Positions 17,228 through 26,967 of a DNA stretch of 64,000 bases are shown piece by piece. Numbering within the stretch: the first letter of the stretch is position 1; each line of letters begins with the position of its first letter. Position numbers and translations under genes: made by a program. Under the pieces are notes generated by a model, which was not told the origin of the DNA, did no database searches, and worked only from the letters and a program-made list of their open reading frames with translations. Origin of the DNA: Antiquaquibacter oligotrophicus (GTDB lineage: Bacteria > Actinomycetota > Actinomycetes > Actinomycetales > Microbacteriaceae); NCBI RefSeq assembly GCF_020535405.1, contig NZ_CP085036.1:2356001-2420000 (forward strand), written 5' to 3'.

Positions 17228-18295
17228 ATGGCGCGCCTCGGCTTGGGTCTTCCCGCGATTCGTCGCGCGCCGGGCATCCGGCCCGATACGACGGGACGAC
17301 CGGATGACGCCGGCCTCATCGATCGCTTCGGCAGACGTGCCCACGACCTTCGTATTTCCCTCACCGAGAAGTGCTCGCTGCGCTGCACCTACTGCATGCC
17401 TGCCGAGGGGCTGCCCGCGATCGCGCGCGAGGACCTCCTCACACCCACCGAGATCGCGCGGCTCGTGCGTATCGCGGTGCGGGATCTGGGTGTGCGCGAT
17501 ATTCGGTTCACCGGGGGTGAGCCGCTGCTGCGGGCGGACCTCGAGCAGATCATCCGCCTGTCGAGGGAGTTCGCCGACGGCGCGAGCATGTCGCTCACGA
17601 CCAACGGCATCGGGCTGGACAAGCGGATCGACGGGCTGCTTGCGGCCGGGCTCGATCGGCTCAACATCTCCCTCGACACGGTTGACCGCGACCACTTCGC
17701 GCGGCTGACCCGCCGCGACCGCCTGCCAGCGGTGCTTGCGGGTATCGAGGCAGCGAAGCGTGCGGGAATCGCCCCGCTCAAGATCAACGCCGTGCTCATG
17801 CGCGACACCCTCCACGGGGCTGTCGACCTGCTCGAGTGGGCGCTCGAGAACGGTGCGCGACTGCGGTTCATCGAACAGATGCCCCTCGACGCCGACGAGG
17901 CCTGGGCACGGGACAACATGGTGGATGCCGCTGAGCTCCTCGACGTGCTCGGCACACGTTTCACCCTCACCCAGCCGCATCGCGACGACCCGTCGGCGCC
18001 GGCGGAGGAGTGGTTCGTCGATGGCGGACCCGCCACGGTCGGGATCATCGCGAGTGTGACCCGGAGCTTCTGCGCGGCATGCGACCGCACCCGCATCACG
18101 GCGGAGGGCACCGTGCGCTCGTGCCTCTTCGGTGACGACGAGACCGACCTGCGCGCGCTGCTGCGCGGGGGAGCAGACGACGACGAGCTCGCGGACCGCT
18201 GGCGTGCCGCTCAGTGGGGCAAGCAGGCGGGGCACGGCATGGAGAGGGCCGACTTCGTGCGGCCGGTGCGCAGCATGGGGGCGATCGGTGGTTGA
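17228..18295 (+). CDS. moaA: GTP 3',8-cyclase MoaA
   Basis: A 355-residue radical SAM enzyme that starts molybdenum cofactor synthesis by converting GTP to the cyclic precursor. The SAM cluster motif is [16 protein letters not shown] is the SAM-contact motif, and the C-terminal cluster Cys residues lie in FCAACDRTR and VRSCLF. The C-terminal Gly-Gly needed for activity is present. The gene overlaps moaD by eight bases. The start ATG at 17228 has a GAAGAG site. Length is slightly above typical because of about 30 N-terminal residues. Confidence 0.97.
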   Translation: MARLGLGLPAIRRAPGIRPDTTGRPDDAGLIDRFGRRAHDLRISLTEKCSLRCTYCMPAEGLPAIAREDLLTPTEIARLVRIAVRDLGVRDIRFTGGEPLLRADLEQIIRLSREFADGASMSLTTNGIGLDKRIDGLLAAGLDRLNISLDTVDRDHFARLTRRDRLPAVLAGIEAAKRAGIAPLKINAVLMRDTLHGAVDLLEWALENGARLRFIEQMPLDADEAWARDNMVDAAELLDVLGTRFTLTQPHRDDPSAPAEEWFVDGGPATVGIIASVTRSFCAACDRTRITAEGTVRSCLFGDDETDLRALLRGGADDDELADRWRAAQWGKQAGHGMERADFVRPVRSMGAIGG

Positions 18296-18524
18296 GGTCC
18301 GGTACTTTGCGGCGGCGCGTGATGCGGCGGGCCTTGCGTCCGAGCAGGTCGCCGGGGTGTCCACCGTGGGGGAGCTCAAGGAGCTGATCGTGGGGCGCTA
18401 CGGCGACGCGATGCGGCGGGTTGTGGCATCCGGTTCGTTCCTCGTCGACGGTGTGGTCAGCCGCGACGATGCGCGCGAACTCGGCGCGAGGGTGGATGTG
18501 TTGCCGCCCTTTGCCGGGGGCTGA
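18288..18524 (+). CDS. moaD: MoaD/ThiS-like sulfur carrier
   Basis: A 78-residue ubiquitin-fold protein ending in PPFAGG, the Gly-Gly tail that becomes a thiocarboxylate to feed sulfur to molybdopterin synthase. It begins with [15 protein letters not shown] at a GTG overlapping the 3' end of moaA, so the two are translationally coupled. Its partner MoaE is encoded convergently just six bases away. Confidence 0.92.
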   Translation: MVEVRYFAAARDAAGLASEQVAGVSTVGELKELIVGRYGDAMRRVVASGSFLVDGVVSRDDARELGARVDVLPPFAGG

Positions 18525-18530
18525 TGAGAG

Positions 18531-18944
18531 CTAGAGACCGACCCATTCCGTAAGCCCGTCGGTGAGGTGCTGGCGCTTCCAGATGGGTACACGCTGCTTG
18601 ATGAGTTCCACGAGCTGCTCGCACGCCGCGAAGGCCTCAGCGCGGTGCGGTGCGGCGACGGATGCCACGAGCGCAACGTCTCCGATCTGCAGCGATCCCG
18701 TCCTGTGCCCAGCGGCGACCCGCAGCCCGCTCGCGTCACTCACCTCGGCGCAGCACGCGGCGAGGAACCCTTCGGCCTCGGGGTGGGCCTCGTACTCGAG
18801 CAGCGATACCGCGTGCCCGTGATCGTGGTTGCGGACGACCCCGCGGAAGGTGACGACGGCCCCGTCGGCGTCGCTCACGACGAACGCCTCGAAGACCTCG
18901 TCGTCGAGCGGCTGGTCACTGACGACGGCGAGCGAGTTACTCAT
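18531..18944 (-). CDS. moaE: Molybdopterin synthase catalytic subunit MoaE
   Basis: A 137-residue subunit that, with MoaD, adds dithiolene sulfur to the cyclic precursor. [11 protein letters not shown] matches the conserved loop, [14 protein letters not shown] and [12 protein letters not shown] carry the active-site region with its Lys. The start at 18944 overlaps the moaC-moaB fusion gene by eight bases, so it belongs to the minus-strand moeB-moeA-moaCB-moaE operon. Confidence 0.95.
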   Translation of the reverse strand: MSNSLAVVSDQPLDDEVFEAFVVSDADGAVVTFRGVVRNHDHGHAVSLLEYEAHPEAEGFLAACCAEVSDASGLRVAAGHRTGSLQIGDVALVASVAAPHRAEAFAACEQLVELIKQRVPIWKRQHLTDGLTEWVGL

Positions 18945-19872
18945 GGGCGCCGCCCCCCGCAATTTGGGCGACGACGTGGTCGAGAAGTTCGTCGAGCACG
19001 GCGAGTCCATCGGTCACACCGCCGCGCGATCCCGGCAGGTTGACGATGACGCTCCGGCCGGAGACGCCGGCGAGCCCCCGACTGAGTGCGGCGGTGGGCA
19101 CGTGCTCCAGTCCGCGGGCGCGGATTGCCTCGGCGATGCCGGGGAGTTCGCGGTCGAGCACGGCGCGAGTGGCCTCGGGGGTGGCATCCGTCGGCGAAAC
19201 ACCGGTGCCTCCCGTGGTGATGACCACGGCGGGGCCGGCGGCGAGCACGGCGTCCAGTTCGGTGGCGATGTCGGCGTCGGCGACAACACTGTGCTGCACC
19301 GAGTAGCCGCGCTCGGCGAGCCATGCCGCGATTACCGGTCCCGTGGTGTCCTCGCGTGTTCCCGCAGCTGCGCCCGTTGACGCGACGATGACGGCGGCGG
19401 TCCCGTCGACGATCGCCGGTCGTGTTCGACCGCCGGCCTTCGACAGCAGTCGGATGTCGCCGATCACCGAGTAGGGGTCGACCGCCTTTGTCATGTCGTG
19501 CAACGTCAGGGCGGCGATCGAGACGGCGGTGAGTGCTTCCATCTCGACACCGGTCTTGCCCGTGGTTTTGGCGGTGGCGACGATGTCGATCCACGACTCG
19601 CCGAACTCGAAGTCCACACTCACCGACGTGAGCGCCAACTGGTGACACAGGGGAATGAGCTCGCTCGTGCGTTTGGCACCGCCGATGCCAGCGAGTCGCG
19701 CCGTGGCGAGCACGTCAGCCTTCGGAAGGTCGTCGGATGCCACGAGCGCAATGACCTCGGGGGTCGACGTGAACCTCCCGCCCGCCGTGGCGGTGCGCTT
19801 GGTCACGGCCTTGTCGCCGACATCGACCATGCGCGCGCGTCCGTCGGAGTCGAGGTGGGTGAGCCTGCTCAT
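18937..19872 (-). CDS. moaC: Fused MoaC-MoaB/MogA molybdenum cofactor protein
   Basis: A 311-residue bifunctional protein. Residues 1-155 are MoaC, cyclic pyranopterin monophosphate synthase ([28 protein letters not shown], then [18 protein letters not shown]). Residues 160-311 are the MoaB/MogA adenylyltransferase domain ([18 protein letters not shown]). Both domains look intact. The start ATG at 19872 overlaps the moeA stop by four bases; ATG at 19881 is an alternative that adds three residues. Such fusions are known in actinobacteria. Confidence 0.92.
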   Translation of the reverse strand: MSRLTHLDSDGRARMVDVGDKAVTKRTATAGGRFTSTPEVIALVASDDLPKADVLATARLAGIGGAKRTSELIPLCHQLALTSVSVDFEFGESWIDIVATAKTTGKTGVEMEALTAVSIAALTLHDMTKAVDPYSVIGDIRLLSKAGGRTRPAIVDGTAAVIVASTGAAAGTREDTTGPVIAAWLAERGYSVQHSVVADADIATELDAVLAAGPAVVITTGGTGVSPTDATPEATRAVLDRELPGIAEAIRARGLEHVPTAALSRGLAGVSGRSVIVNLPGSRGGVTDGLAVLDELLDHVVAQIAGGGAHE

Positions 19873-21050
19873 AGTGCCCATGTTTCCACGGTCTCGCCCC
19901 CGGCGAGCTCGGTGACATCCTCCGGCACGATGACGAGCAGATCGGATGCCGCGAGCCCGGCAACGAGGTGGGAGCCCGGGCCGGCCACGATCTCGACGCC
20001 GTCGGCGCCCACGCCGCGCCCGCGCAGGAACTGCCGCTTGCCCGCCACCGAGCGGACCGGCCCGGCGAGGCGCCGCGGTCGGCGGTCGGCGGCCGGCAGC
20101 CCTGCTGCCGCGCGGAGGAGGGGCGCGAGGAACACCTCGAACGACACCTGGGTGCTCACGGGGTTGCCGGGGAAGGAGATCACGGGCACACCCTCGAACA
20201 CGGCGGTGGCCTGAGGGCCGCCGGGTTGCATAGCCACGTGACCGACCCGCGCGCCGCGCGGCTCGAGCAACTCGCGCACCACCTCGAAGTCGCCGTGCGA
20301 AATCCCGCCGGAGGTGACGATCACGTCGGCACCGGTCGCCTCGTCGAGCACGGCCAGCAACTGCGCGGGGTCGTCGACGACCCGGCGGACTAGGGTCACC
20401 TCGCCTCCGGCCGCGGTGACGGCGGCCACGAGCGCGACAGAGTTCGAGTCGAAGACCTGACCGGGTTGGGGCTCCGCTCCCGGGTCGAGCAGTTCGGCGC
20501 CCGTCGTCACGATGGCAACCGTGGGGCGGCCGAGTACCGAGACACGGGTGATGCCTGCCGCGGCCAGTGCGGCCAGATGCCGTGACGCGAGCATCGTTCC
20601 CGCGGTGAGAAGAAGTTCACCAGCACGGATGTCGGAGCCACGCTCGCGCACGAACTCGCCCGCCGCGCGGCCCCGGTGGATGACGACGGAGTCGCCATCA
20701 ACCGTCGTGTCCTCGACGGGGATGATCGTGTCGGCGCCATCCGGAACGGGGGCGCCCGTCATGATGCGCAGCGCCGTACGGGGTGCGAGGGCGGGCGGTG
20801 AGCCCACGGCGGCCGCGATGACACCCTCCACGGGGAGAGTGGTGGTGGGGGTGGCATCCGTCGCACGAACGGCGAAGCCGTCCATCTGCGAGTTGCGGAA
20901 CAGTGGCAGGTCGACGGGGGACAACACATCCGAACTCAGGACTCTGCCGAGAGCTTGGAGAAGCGGAACCGTCTCCGGCTCGATCTGCGCGAGGCGCGGT
21001 TCGACGAGACTCGCGACGAGCGCGGCGTGTTCTTCGACACTCGTGGCCAT
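19869..21050 (-). CDS. moeA: Molybdopterin molybdenumtransferase MoeA
   Basis: A 393-residue MoeA, which inserts molybdate into adenylylated molybdopterin. [40 protein letters not shown] and [17 protein letters not shown] are conserved MoeA signatures, and the C-terminal MoeA_C domain follows. The ATG overlaps the stop of the preceding MoeB-like gene by one base. The track of tightly overlapping genes shows a single operon. Confidence 0.95.
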   Translation of the reverse strand: MATSVEEHAALVASLVEPRLAQIEPETVPLLQALGRVLSSDVLSPVDLPLFRNSQMDGFAVRATDATPTTTLPVEGVIAAAVGSPPALAPRTALRIMTGAPVPDGADTIIPVEDTTVDGDSVVIHRGRAAGEFVRERGSDIRAGELLLTAGTMLASRHLAALAAAGITRVSVLGRPTVAIVTTGAELLDPGAEPQPGQVFDSNSVALVAAVTAAGGEVTLVRRVVDDPAQLLAVLDEATGADVIVTSGGISHGDFEVVRELLEPRGARVGHVAMQPGGPQATAVFEGVPVISFPGNPVSTQVSFEVFLAPLLRAAAGLPAADRRPRRLAGPVRSVAGKRQFLRGRGVGADGVEIVAGPGSHLVAGLAASDLLVIVPEDVTELAGGETVETWAL

Positions 21051-22108
21051 CAGTAACGCTCCATCTCGGGGTCGATGCGTCGCGCCCACAAGTCGATGCC
21101 GCCTGCCAGGTGGGTGGCGCGGTAACCCTGTTCGACGAGGAACTGCCGTGCGCTCGCCGACCGCACCCCGTGGTGGCAGTACACAACGACCGGTCGCGAT
21201 CGATCGAGCTCCTCGAACCTGGTCGACAGTTCGCCGAGCGGGATAAGAACGGATCCGCGGATGCTCGCAATCTCGGCCTCCCACGGTTCCCGCACATCGA
21301 GCAGCACCGAGTCATCGGCGAGGGCGCTGACCTCGTCCGCGGTCACGGTGTCGATGCCGCAGAACGCCTCGTAGTCGATCAGACGCGTAACGGGTGTTGC
21401 ACTCGGATCGGGGAGGTAGTCGAGCGAGGAGAACTCTCCCGTGAGCGCGTCGAAGAGTGTGACCCGACCGCGAAGGGGGGAGCCGACACCGGAGAGGATC
21501 TTGAGCGCCTCCGTCGCCATGAGCCCGCCGATCACGGTCACCGCCGTCGGGAACACCCCGCCCGCCTCGCACGACAGCACCGATCCGGGGGGAGGGGGCG
21601 ACGGAAAGAGGTCGCGGTAACCCGGTCCGTCCGGCCAGGACACACTCGCCTGACCGCCGAACTGCGACACCGATCCCCAGACGAGCGGGATGCCCGTGAG
21701 GGAGGCCGCGTCGGCGGCGAGGTAGCGCGTGGCGAAGTTGTCGGACCCGTCGATCACGAGGTCGTACTCAGAAAGGATCGGGAGTGCGTTGGCCGACGTG
21801 AGTCGGTCGGTGCGGGTGATGACGAGTGTGCCGGGGTTGAGCGCGGCGATACTCTCCGCAGCTGACTCCGTCTTCGAGCGCCCAATGTCGTCAGTGCCGT
21901 GGATGTGCTGGCGATGCAGGTTGGTGGCGTCGACGGTGTCGTCGTCAACGATGCCGATCGTGCCGACACCCGCCCCGGCGAGTGTCGGCAACACCGCGCT
22001 CCCGAGTCCACCGGCGCCGATCACGAGGACACGTGCGGCGGAAAGCCGCCCCTGGGCGGCGGTGCCGAACCCGGGCAGGGCCACCTGGCGGGAGTAGCGG
22101 GCATCCAT
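21050..22108 (-). CDS. moeB: MoeB/ThiF-type adenylyltransferase with rhodanese domain
   Basis: A 352-residue E1-like activating enzyme that adenylates the Gly-Gly tail of MoaD (or ThiS), fused to a rhodanese. The N-terminal part has RYSRQVALPGFGTAAQGRL, the nucleotide loop VIGAGGLGSAVLPTLAGAG, VIDGSDNFATRY and SCEAGGVFP. From about residue 265 the rhodanese domain reads VLLDVREPWE and VVVYCHHGVRS, with its active-site Cys. It leads the cofactor operon. It could serve both molybdopterin and thiamine pathways. Confidence 0.92.
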   Translation of the reverse strand: MDARYSRQVALPGFGTAAQGRLSAARVLVIGAGGLGSAVLPTLAGAGVGTIGIVDDDTVDATNLHRQHIHGTDDIGRSKTESAAESIAALNPGTLVITRTDRLTSANALPILSEYDLVIDGSDNFATRYLAADAASLTGIPLVWGSVSQFGGQASVSWPDGPGYRDLFPSPPPPGSVLSCEAGGVFPTAVTVIGGLMATEALKILSGVGSPLRGRVTLFDALTGEFSSLDYLPDPSATPVTRLIDYEAFCGIDTVTADEVSALADDSVLLDVREPWEAEIASIRGSVLIPLGELSTRFEELDRSRPVVVYCHHGVRSASARQFLVEQGYRATHLAGGIDLWARRIDPEMERY

Positions 22109-22142
22109 GGTCTGATTCTTCCACCGCTGGTGACGACGTCGG

Positions 22143-22257
22143 CGGGGTTTCGAGACGCGCGCTTCGCGCGCTCCTCAACCGGCAGGTTGACAAGGGGCGC
22201 TCGAATTACTCCGGCGGTTGAGTAGCCGCGGCGCAGCCCGGCGTCATCGAAACCCCG
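22143..22257. repeat. REP/MITE-like palindromic element
   Basis: Perfect terminal inverted repeats CGGGGTTTCGA (22143-22153) and TCGAAACCCCG (22247-22257) bound an internal pair CTCCTCAACC and GGTTGAGTAG. It resembles short palindromic elements I recall as common in Microbacteriaceae genomes. It has no coding capacity and sits in the 283-base gap upstream of the MoeB-like gene; the remainder of that gap to 22391 shows nothing else recognisable. Confidence 0.75.
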
Positions 22258-22391
22258 GCCCACGACCACTGTTCACCTGACACGCACCTCGAGGTGGTTC
22301 GGAAGACGACGAGTTCATCGCGCGTGTTCGGTTTCAGCATCCGAAGCTCGTCAACACCGGGGCGGTGCTTGTCGCTCCGTAGTTGTCCAGT

Positions 22392-23009
22392 TCAGTCCTG
22401 CGGGTTCGGGTCCATGGACGGCATCTGGTCTGTGAGGGCCGTGATGCGTTGGGGATACCGCAGCGCCGCCGCGAACAACTGGCCCAGGTCGGTGCGCCGG
22501 CCGTCGCCGTGAAGTGCCCCGGACCAGCCCTTGGCCTGGTGGAACGCGTCGGCGGCGAAAAGCAGAGCCGAAGCGACAAACCAACGGCGCCACTCGGGTT
22601 TAACGAAAATCTGGTGCACGAGGCCGCCGTCGGGGTACCACCGCACCGCCCCCACCTGGTCGTCGTTGCTCACACCCGCGGTCGCGAATGTGAAGTGGGA
22701 GACGATCGTTCCCGGCACGAATCGCTCGTGCGAGAACGCCACGAGATTGGTCGCGGCCGGGGAGGCTCGAGGTTCGTCCACCCATACGAACCACAGCGGC
22801 GGATGCTCGGGCAGAGCATCGGGTGCGATTTCCACCCGCGCAAGCCCGGGAGAGGCCTCCACCACCGACCACAGTGCGGCCCCGTCGATGCCCTCTGCTT
22901 CAGCAATGGTGCCGTCGGCGATCGAGTCATCTTCGTATGCCCGAACTCGCCAGAGGTCGGAGGGCAGGCGGCCCTTTCTCACATAGTGCACGTGGCGTTT
23001 TGATGCCAT
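22392..23009 (-). CDS. Hypothetical protein with weak GNAT-like C-terminus
   Basis: A 205-residue protein of unknown function. The start ATG at 23009 gives MASKRHVHYVRKGRL; the 18 upstream in-frame residues overlap the promoter region of the divergent gene. Residues 120-175 (GAVRWYPDGGLVHQIFVKPEWRRWFVASALLFAA) resemble the core strand and helix of a GNAT acetyltransferase, but the acetyl-CoA loop R/Q-x-x-G-x-G/A is not clear. The N-terminal half is a beta-rich region without a recognised family. It is divergent from the LAXTG surface protein, with 95 bases between starts. Confidence 0.6.
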   Translation of the reverse strand: MASKRHVHYVRKGRLPSDLWRVRAYEDDSIADGTIAEAEGIDGAALWSVVEASPGLARVEIAPDALPEHPPLWFVWVDEPRASPAATNLVAFSHERFVPGTIVSHFTFATAGVSNDDQVGAVRWYPDGGLVHQIFVKPEWRRWFVASALLFAADAFHQAKGWSGALHGDGRRTDLGQLFAAALRYPQRITALTDQMPSMDPNPQD

Positions 23010-23104
23010 GGCAGTGAACTCCTCCGATCGGGACTCGCGGGCGCGCTCCGCATTACGTGACAACTGCTAACGTTTGGTCAAACGACTTTACGGGGACCAT
23101 CACA

Positions 23105-24127
23105 ATGAAGCGACTTGTAGCCATTCTCGGCGCATCCACTCTCGGAATTTTCTCCTTCGCGGCGGCTGCGCCCGCCCAGGCGGCCGACGTTCCGCCGGAT
23201 TGCGAGAACCTCGATTTCGAGAACCTCGACGACCTGCCCTTGCTCTCGGACTGCGTGCCCCAGTACGGCCTCGGCAAGGCTGAGTTCACGATCGTCCCGG
23301 ACAAGGACAACCCGAGCGCGACCTTCCCCGAGGGCTTCACGCCGCTCAACGAACTCACTCAGGCTGACGTCACGTCCACGACCTCGCCAGAGGACATCGC
23401 CGACTACTTCGGCGACCTCGAGCCCGAGGAAGGCGGATACCTCGCCAACATCATCCCGCTCGAATCCGGTAGCACCGTGTCGGCACCCTACGAGGGTGAG
23501 GCATTCGCGGATGCCCTCGCCGACCTCGGAGCACCGGCCTTCAGCGACGCGATCATCACCCCGACCTCCCACACCTATGACGCGGCCGTCATCACGCCCG
23601 TCGCCTCGGTCTCGGAGATCCCCAGCCCGGACGACGTGCCGGAGGGAATCTTCGAGGCGTGTGCGACTGACGCCGGCGAGTGGTTCGGCGGGATCCTCGT
23701 GAACTACGACCCCATCTGGACGACGTTCAGCCAGACGGTCGGCGGCGAGAACTGGAACTACACGATCACGGCGAACGCGAAGCCGACCTACATCCTGATC
23801 GGTGACATAGAGGGCGAGAACCCCGTGTGGTGCGCATCCGACGGCACCAACACGGTGGGCACGGGAACAGGCGCTGGCCTCGAGGAGTTCATCGTTGTGC
23901 TCGGTCTCCTCTGGACCCCGCTGCCCGACGGCGAGATCGACTACCCGTTCCCGAGCCTCGGCGTTTTCTCGCGTGACGTCCCTGTCGCGCCCGTGACACC
24001 GTCGAAGCCCGTGCTCGCCGCGACCGGTAACGACGTCTCCGGCGCGATTGCGCTCGCGGGTGGCCTCGGACTCCTCGGAGCGAGCGCTCTCGCCTTCGGC
24101 GCCCTGCGTCGTCGTCGCAGCGCCTAA
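23105..24127 (+). CDS. Secreted surface protein with LAXTG sortase signal
   Basis: A 340-residue exported protein. A Sec signal peptide (MKRLVAILGASTLGIFSFAAAAPAQAA) is followed by an acidic, low-lysine extracellular domain with several Cys. The C-terminus has LAATG, a hydrophobic span and RRRRSA, the layout of a class E sortase (LAXTG) wall anchor. Translation starts at ATG 23105; an upstream in-frame start at 23057 would put 16 polar residues in front of the signal peptide. A strong terminator follows. The extracellular domain is not recognised. Confidence 0.8.
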   Translation: MKRLVAILGASTLGIFSFAAAAPAQAADVPPDCENLDFENLDDLPLLSDCVPQYGLGKAEFTIVPDKDNPSATFPEGFTPLNELTQADVTSTTSPEDIADYFGDLEPEEGGYLANIIPLESGSTVSAPYEGEAFADALADLGAPAFSDAIITPTSHTYDAAVITPVASVSEIPSPDDVPEGIFEACATDAGEWFGGILVNYDPIWTTFSQTVGGENWNYTITANAKPTYILIGDIEGENPVWCASDGTNTVGTGTGAGLEEFIVVLGLLWTPLPDGEIDYPFPSLGVFSRDVPVAPVTPSKPVLAATGNDVSGAIALAGGLGLLGASALAFGALRRRRSA

Positions 24128-24136
24128 CGCCTCCTT

Positions 24137-24170
24137 CGAACGCCCGGCAGCTCAGGCTGCCGGGCGTTCG
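24137..24170 (+). terminator. Rho-independent-like terminator
   Basis: A 15-bp perfect stem: CGAACGCCCGGCAGC pairs with GCTGCCGGGCGTTCG around a TCAG loop. It lies ten bases after the stop of the LAXTG protein gene. The downstream stretch is only weakly T-rich. Confidence 0.8.
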
Positions 24171-24191
24171 TCGTTAAATCGTTGTCTGTTG

Positions 24192-24216
24192 CAATAGTGT
24201 GTGACGCACAGTATTG
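24192..24216. promoter_or_regulatory. PadR operator
   Basis: A 25-bp imperfect palindrome with outer arms CAATA and TATTG and inner GTGTG/CACAG blocks lies directly before the PadR gene. Its size and position fit PadR autoregulation. Because it covers the possible GTG start at 24201, the ATG at 24225 is preferred as the regulator start. Confidence 0.6.
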
Positions 24217-24224
24217 TGATCGAC

Positions 24225-24560
24225 ATGGAACCCGACGATCTCCTTGCCGCCCACCAGCAAGAGCTGCGACGCGGCACCGTGGTGCTCGCGTGCCTCCTCC
24301 GGCTGACGACACCCGACTACGGGTACGCGCTGCTCGAAGAACTTGATCGAGGCGGTTTCGCGGTCGATGCAAACACGCTGTACCCGCTGCTCCGACGACT
24401 CGAGAAACAGGGACTCCTCACGAGCGAGTGGAACACCGACGAGGCACGACCGCGCAAGTTCTACTCAACGACACCCGATGGTCGCGCCCTCGCGCGGGAC
24501 CTCCTCGACGACTGGTCGCGACTGGACGACGCGATCCGTTCCCTGAAAGGCACCTCATGA
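24225..24560 (+). CDS. PadR-family transcriptional regulator
   Basis: A 111-residue winged-helix repressor: RRGTVVLACLLRLTTPDYGYALLEEL, VDANTLYPLLRRLEKQGLL and RKFYSTTPDGRALARDLL are the standard PadR helices and wing. The C-terminal dimerisation helix is short. It is the first of three overlapping genes (regulator, membrane protein, dehydrogenase) and probably represses all three through the palindrome just upstream. Confidence 0.92.
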   Translation: MEPDDLLAAHQQELRRGTVVLACLLRLTTPDYGYALLEELDRGGFAVDANTLYPLLRRLEKQGLLTSEWNTDEARPRKFYSTTPDGRALARDLLDDWSRLDDAIRSLKGTS

Positions 24561-25510
24561 TCGCGACACTCACCGACCGGTACGTGGCGGAGCTCTCCCG
24601 GCTTCTGCCCGCGCGGCAGCGGAAAGACATCGAACGGGAGCTCCGGGCATCCATCGCCGACACAGTTGACGAGCGTGTGGAGCGAGGGATGACCCCGGCG
24701 CAGGCCGAACGCGACGCACTCGCCGAACTCGGTGACCCCGTGCTCCTCGCGGCCGACTACACCGACCGTCCAACATCGCTCATCGGACCGCACCACTTCG
24801 GTTCCTACCGCCGGATGCTCGGCATCGTGGTTACCGCGGGCCCGGGCGTCGCGATCGTCGTCGCCGTCGCGCAAGTGCTCTACGCCGTGCCGCTGTGGCA
24901 GGCACTTGTTTCCGGAGTCACGGCGGGGCTGATCGTTTCGGCTGTGGTCGTTGCTGCACTCACGCTTGTTTTCGCCATCATCGAGCGATTGCCGCGACGA
25001 GCGGCAGCGTGGGAACCGACGGCCCTGCCCGATCGCCAGGAAACAGTAGGGGGAACACTCGGGGGACTGGCATTTCTTCTCGGTGTGATCGCACTGCTCG
25101 TGCTCTCGCCCACCTTCACCGCCGTCACCGATGCCGAGGGGAACGCCATTCCGGTCATCGCCCCCGCCCTCTGGGCGAATTGGGCGCCGGTCATTGTGGG
25201 GATCGTCGTGCTCGCGATCGTGTTCAGCATTGTGATCGAGTACGCGGGGTGGAGCATCCCCATCGCTATCGTCAACGCGGCCGTCGTACTCGCGGGGTCC
25301 GCGCTCTTCGTGTGGTGGGCGACACACGACCTCTTTCTCAACCGCGAATTTTTTGCGGCCATCGGGTGGGACCCGGCGGTACCGGGTGTGATCACGGTGG
25401 TAGCTCTCGTCCTTCTCGGTATCAACGCGATCGTCGAGATCTCGGGGGGTTTCCTTCGGGCGGTGCGTTCCAATCGGGCCCGTCGTGACGCGAACGCGGT
25501 GCGGGCATGA
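24557..25510 (+). CDS. Permease-prefix / HAAS-type multipass membrane protein
   Basis: A 317-residue protein. Residues 1-70 form a helical domain like those that precede membrane modules in PadR-linked proteins (LSRLLPARQRKDIERELRAS, then ERGMTPAQAERDALAELGDP). About six to seven hydrophobic helices follow. The start overlaps the padR stop (ATGA), and such proteins are typically regulated by their PadR partner. No transport motif is seen, so the function is unknown. Confidence 0.75.
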   Translation: MIATLTDRYVAELSRLLPARQRKDIERELRASIADTVDERVERGMTPAQAERDALAELGDPVLLAADYTDRPTSLIGPHHFGSYRRMLGIVVTAGPGVAIVVAVAQVLYAVPLWQALVSGVTAGLIVSAVVVAALTLVFAIIERLPRRAAAWEPTALPDRQETVGGTLGGLAFLLGVIALLVLSPTFTAVTDAEGNAIPVIAPALWANWAPVIVGIVVLAIVFSIVIEYAGWSIPIAIVNAAVVLAGSALFVWWATHDLFLNREFFAAIGWDPAVPGVITVVALVLLGINAIVEISGGFLRAVRSNRARRDANAVRA

Positions 25511-26454
25511 AAGCGGTCGTTCGTGAGCGCTACGGTGCAGCGGGAGATGTGGTCGAGATTGTGGATGTCGACCGCCCGGCCCCGGGGCCAGGCGAGGTGC
25601 TCCTTCGTGTGTGCGCCGCCGGTCTGAACTCCGCAGACTGGCGTCTCACCGCGGCCGTCCCCGCGCTCGCTCGGCTCGGGGAAGGTCTGCGCGCGCCACG
25701 CAACCGCCGGCTCGGCATGGACGTCTCGGGCATCATCGACGCGGTGGGCGAAGGCGTCACGGCCTTCGCCGTCGGGGATGCGGTGTTCGGTGAAGCGCGC
25801 GGCTCCTTCGCGGAGTACGTCGTCGCACCGGTGGGCACGATTGCGTTCGCTCCGTCGAGCATCCCGCTCCGAGACGCGGCCGTGCTGGCGATCGCCGGGT
25901 CGACCGCGCTCCAAGCCCTCCGCCGCGGCGGCGACCTCACGGGCAAACGGGTGCTCGTCATCGGAGCGGGCGGCGGCGTCGGAAGTTTTGTCGTGGGCCT
26001 GGCGGCATCCCGCGGTGCGGTCGTGACGGCCGTCTGCAGCACCGACAAGGTCGAGCCCGTGAGAGCCCTCGGCGCGTCCCGCGTCATCGACTACACGCGT
26101 GAGACCATCAGCGGCAGCTACGACCTCATCGTCGAACTCGCCGTCGCGGCGTCACTGCGCGTGACCCGGTCCTGGCTCGCCGACGGCGGGAGCCTCGTGC
26201 TCTCCTCGGGCGACGGTGGGCGAATCGTCGGCCCGTTGGCCCGGATGCTCGGCTCGGTGGTCTTCGCGAATACCTCTGTGCTGTCATCCAGGGTCAGTGC
26301 TGACGACCTGCGCGAACTCGCGGCCGCGGTGGATGCGGGGGAGCTGCGACCAGTGATCAGCGCGAGCTACCCCCTGGCGGAGGCGGCCGCGGCCATCGAG
26401 CAACTCGGGCGCGAGAAAACCAGGGGCAAAGTTGTGCTCGACGTGGCCGCCTAG
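25507..26454 (+). CDS. Zinc-independent quinone-oxidoreductase-type dehydrogenase (MDR family)
   Basis: A 315-residue medium-chain dehydrogenase/reductase of the quinone oxidoreductase branch. It has the GroES-like N-domain (AAGLNSADWRL, GMDVSGIIDAVGEGV) and the Rossmann motif VLVIGAGGGVGSFVVGLA. Zinc-binding Cys residues are absent, as in that branch. The ATG overlaps the stop of the membrane-protein gene (ATGA), making it the last gene of the padR operon. Its 3' end overlaps the convergent DoxX gene by four bases. Confidence 0.88.
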   Translation: MKAVVRERYGAAGDVVEIVDVDRPAPGPGEVLLRVCAAGLNSADWRLTAAVPALARLGEGLRAPRNRRLGMDVSGIIDAVGEGVTAFAVGDAVFGEARGSFAEYVVAPVGTIAFAPSSIPLRDAAVLAIAGSTALQALRRGGDLTGKRVLVIGAGGGVGSFVVGLAASRGAVVTAVCSTDKVEPVRALGASRVIDYTRETISGSYDLIVELAVAASLRVTRSWLADGGSLVLSSGDGGRIVGPLARMLGSVVFANTSVLSSRVSADDLRELAAAVDAGELRPVISASYPLAEAAAAIEQLGREKTRGKVVLDVAA

Positions 26455-26828
26455 AGGGCGACGAACACGAGAAGTGCGATGAGGCCGAGCTGGGCTGCCA
26501 GCCTCGGCCAGAACGGGATAGCAGCGCGGCCGAAACGCTCGGGGTGCTGTGCCGCGTACGCGTTCGCGGGGAAAACCGCGATGAGGAACACGATGAGCGC
26601 GACGGCAGCGAGGGTGCGAACTCCCGGGACGAGGAGTCCGATGCCTCCCGCGATCTCGCACACCCCCGTGAATCTCACGATGAGCTTGCCGCTCACCCGC
26701 TTCCGGATCGCTGGCGGCACGATGGCTGCCATCCCGCGAGCGACGGTAGGCACGAAGTGCAGGATGCCCATGACAACGAACATCGTGGCGAGAGCGATCG
26801 CGGCCACCAGTCGCAGGGTTTCGAGCAT
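26451..26828 (-). CDS. DoxX-family membrane protein
   Basis: A 125-residue protein with four predicted helices. LVAAIALATMFVVMGILHFVP and FTGVCEIAGGIGLLVPGVRTLAA match the DoxX family. It is monocistronic and convergent with the MDR dehydrogenase. DoxX proteins are linked to redox stress or quinone chemistry in some actinobacteria, but nothing in the sequence fixes a role here. Confidence 0.85.
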   Translation of the reverse strand: MLETLRLVAAIALATMFVVMGILHFVPTVARGMAAIVPPAIRKRVSGKLIVRFTGVCEIAGGIGLLVPGVRTLAAVALIVFLIAVFPANAYAAQHPERFGRAAIPFWPRLAAQLGLIALLVFVAL

Positions 26829-26967
26829 CCCCCCATCGTCGCACCGTCACCTGGCATCGAGCGGTGGCTCTTCGCAGTAAAGTGGCATTCGTTGTGCGCT
26901 GGCGGAATGCCCGTGCCACACCGTTCCAGCGCTCTCGCGCATCCCGCTACCTGAAGGATCCGATCCC

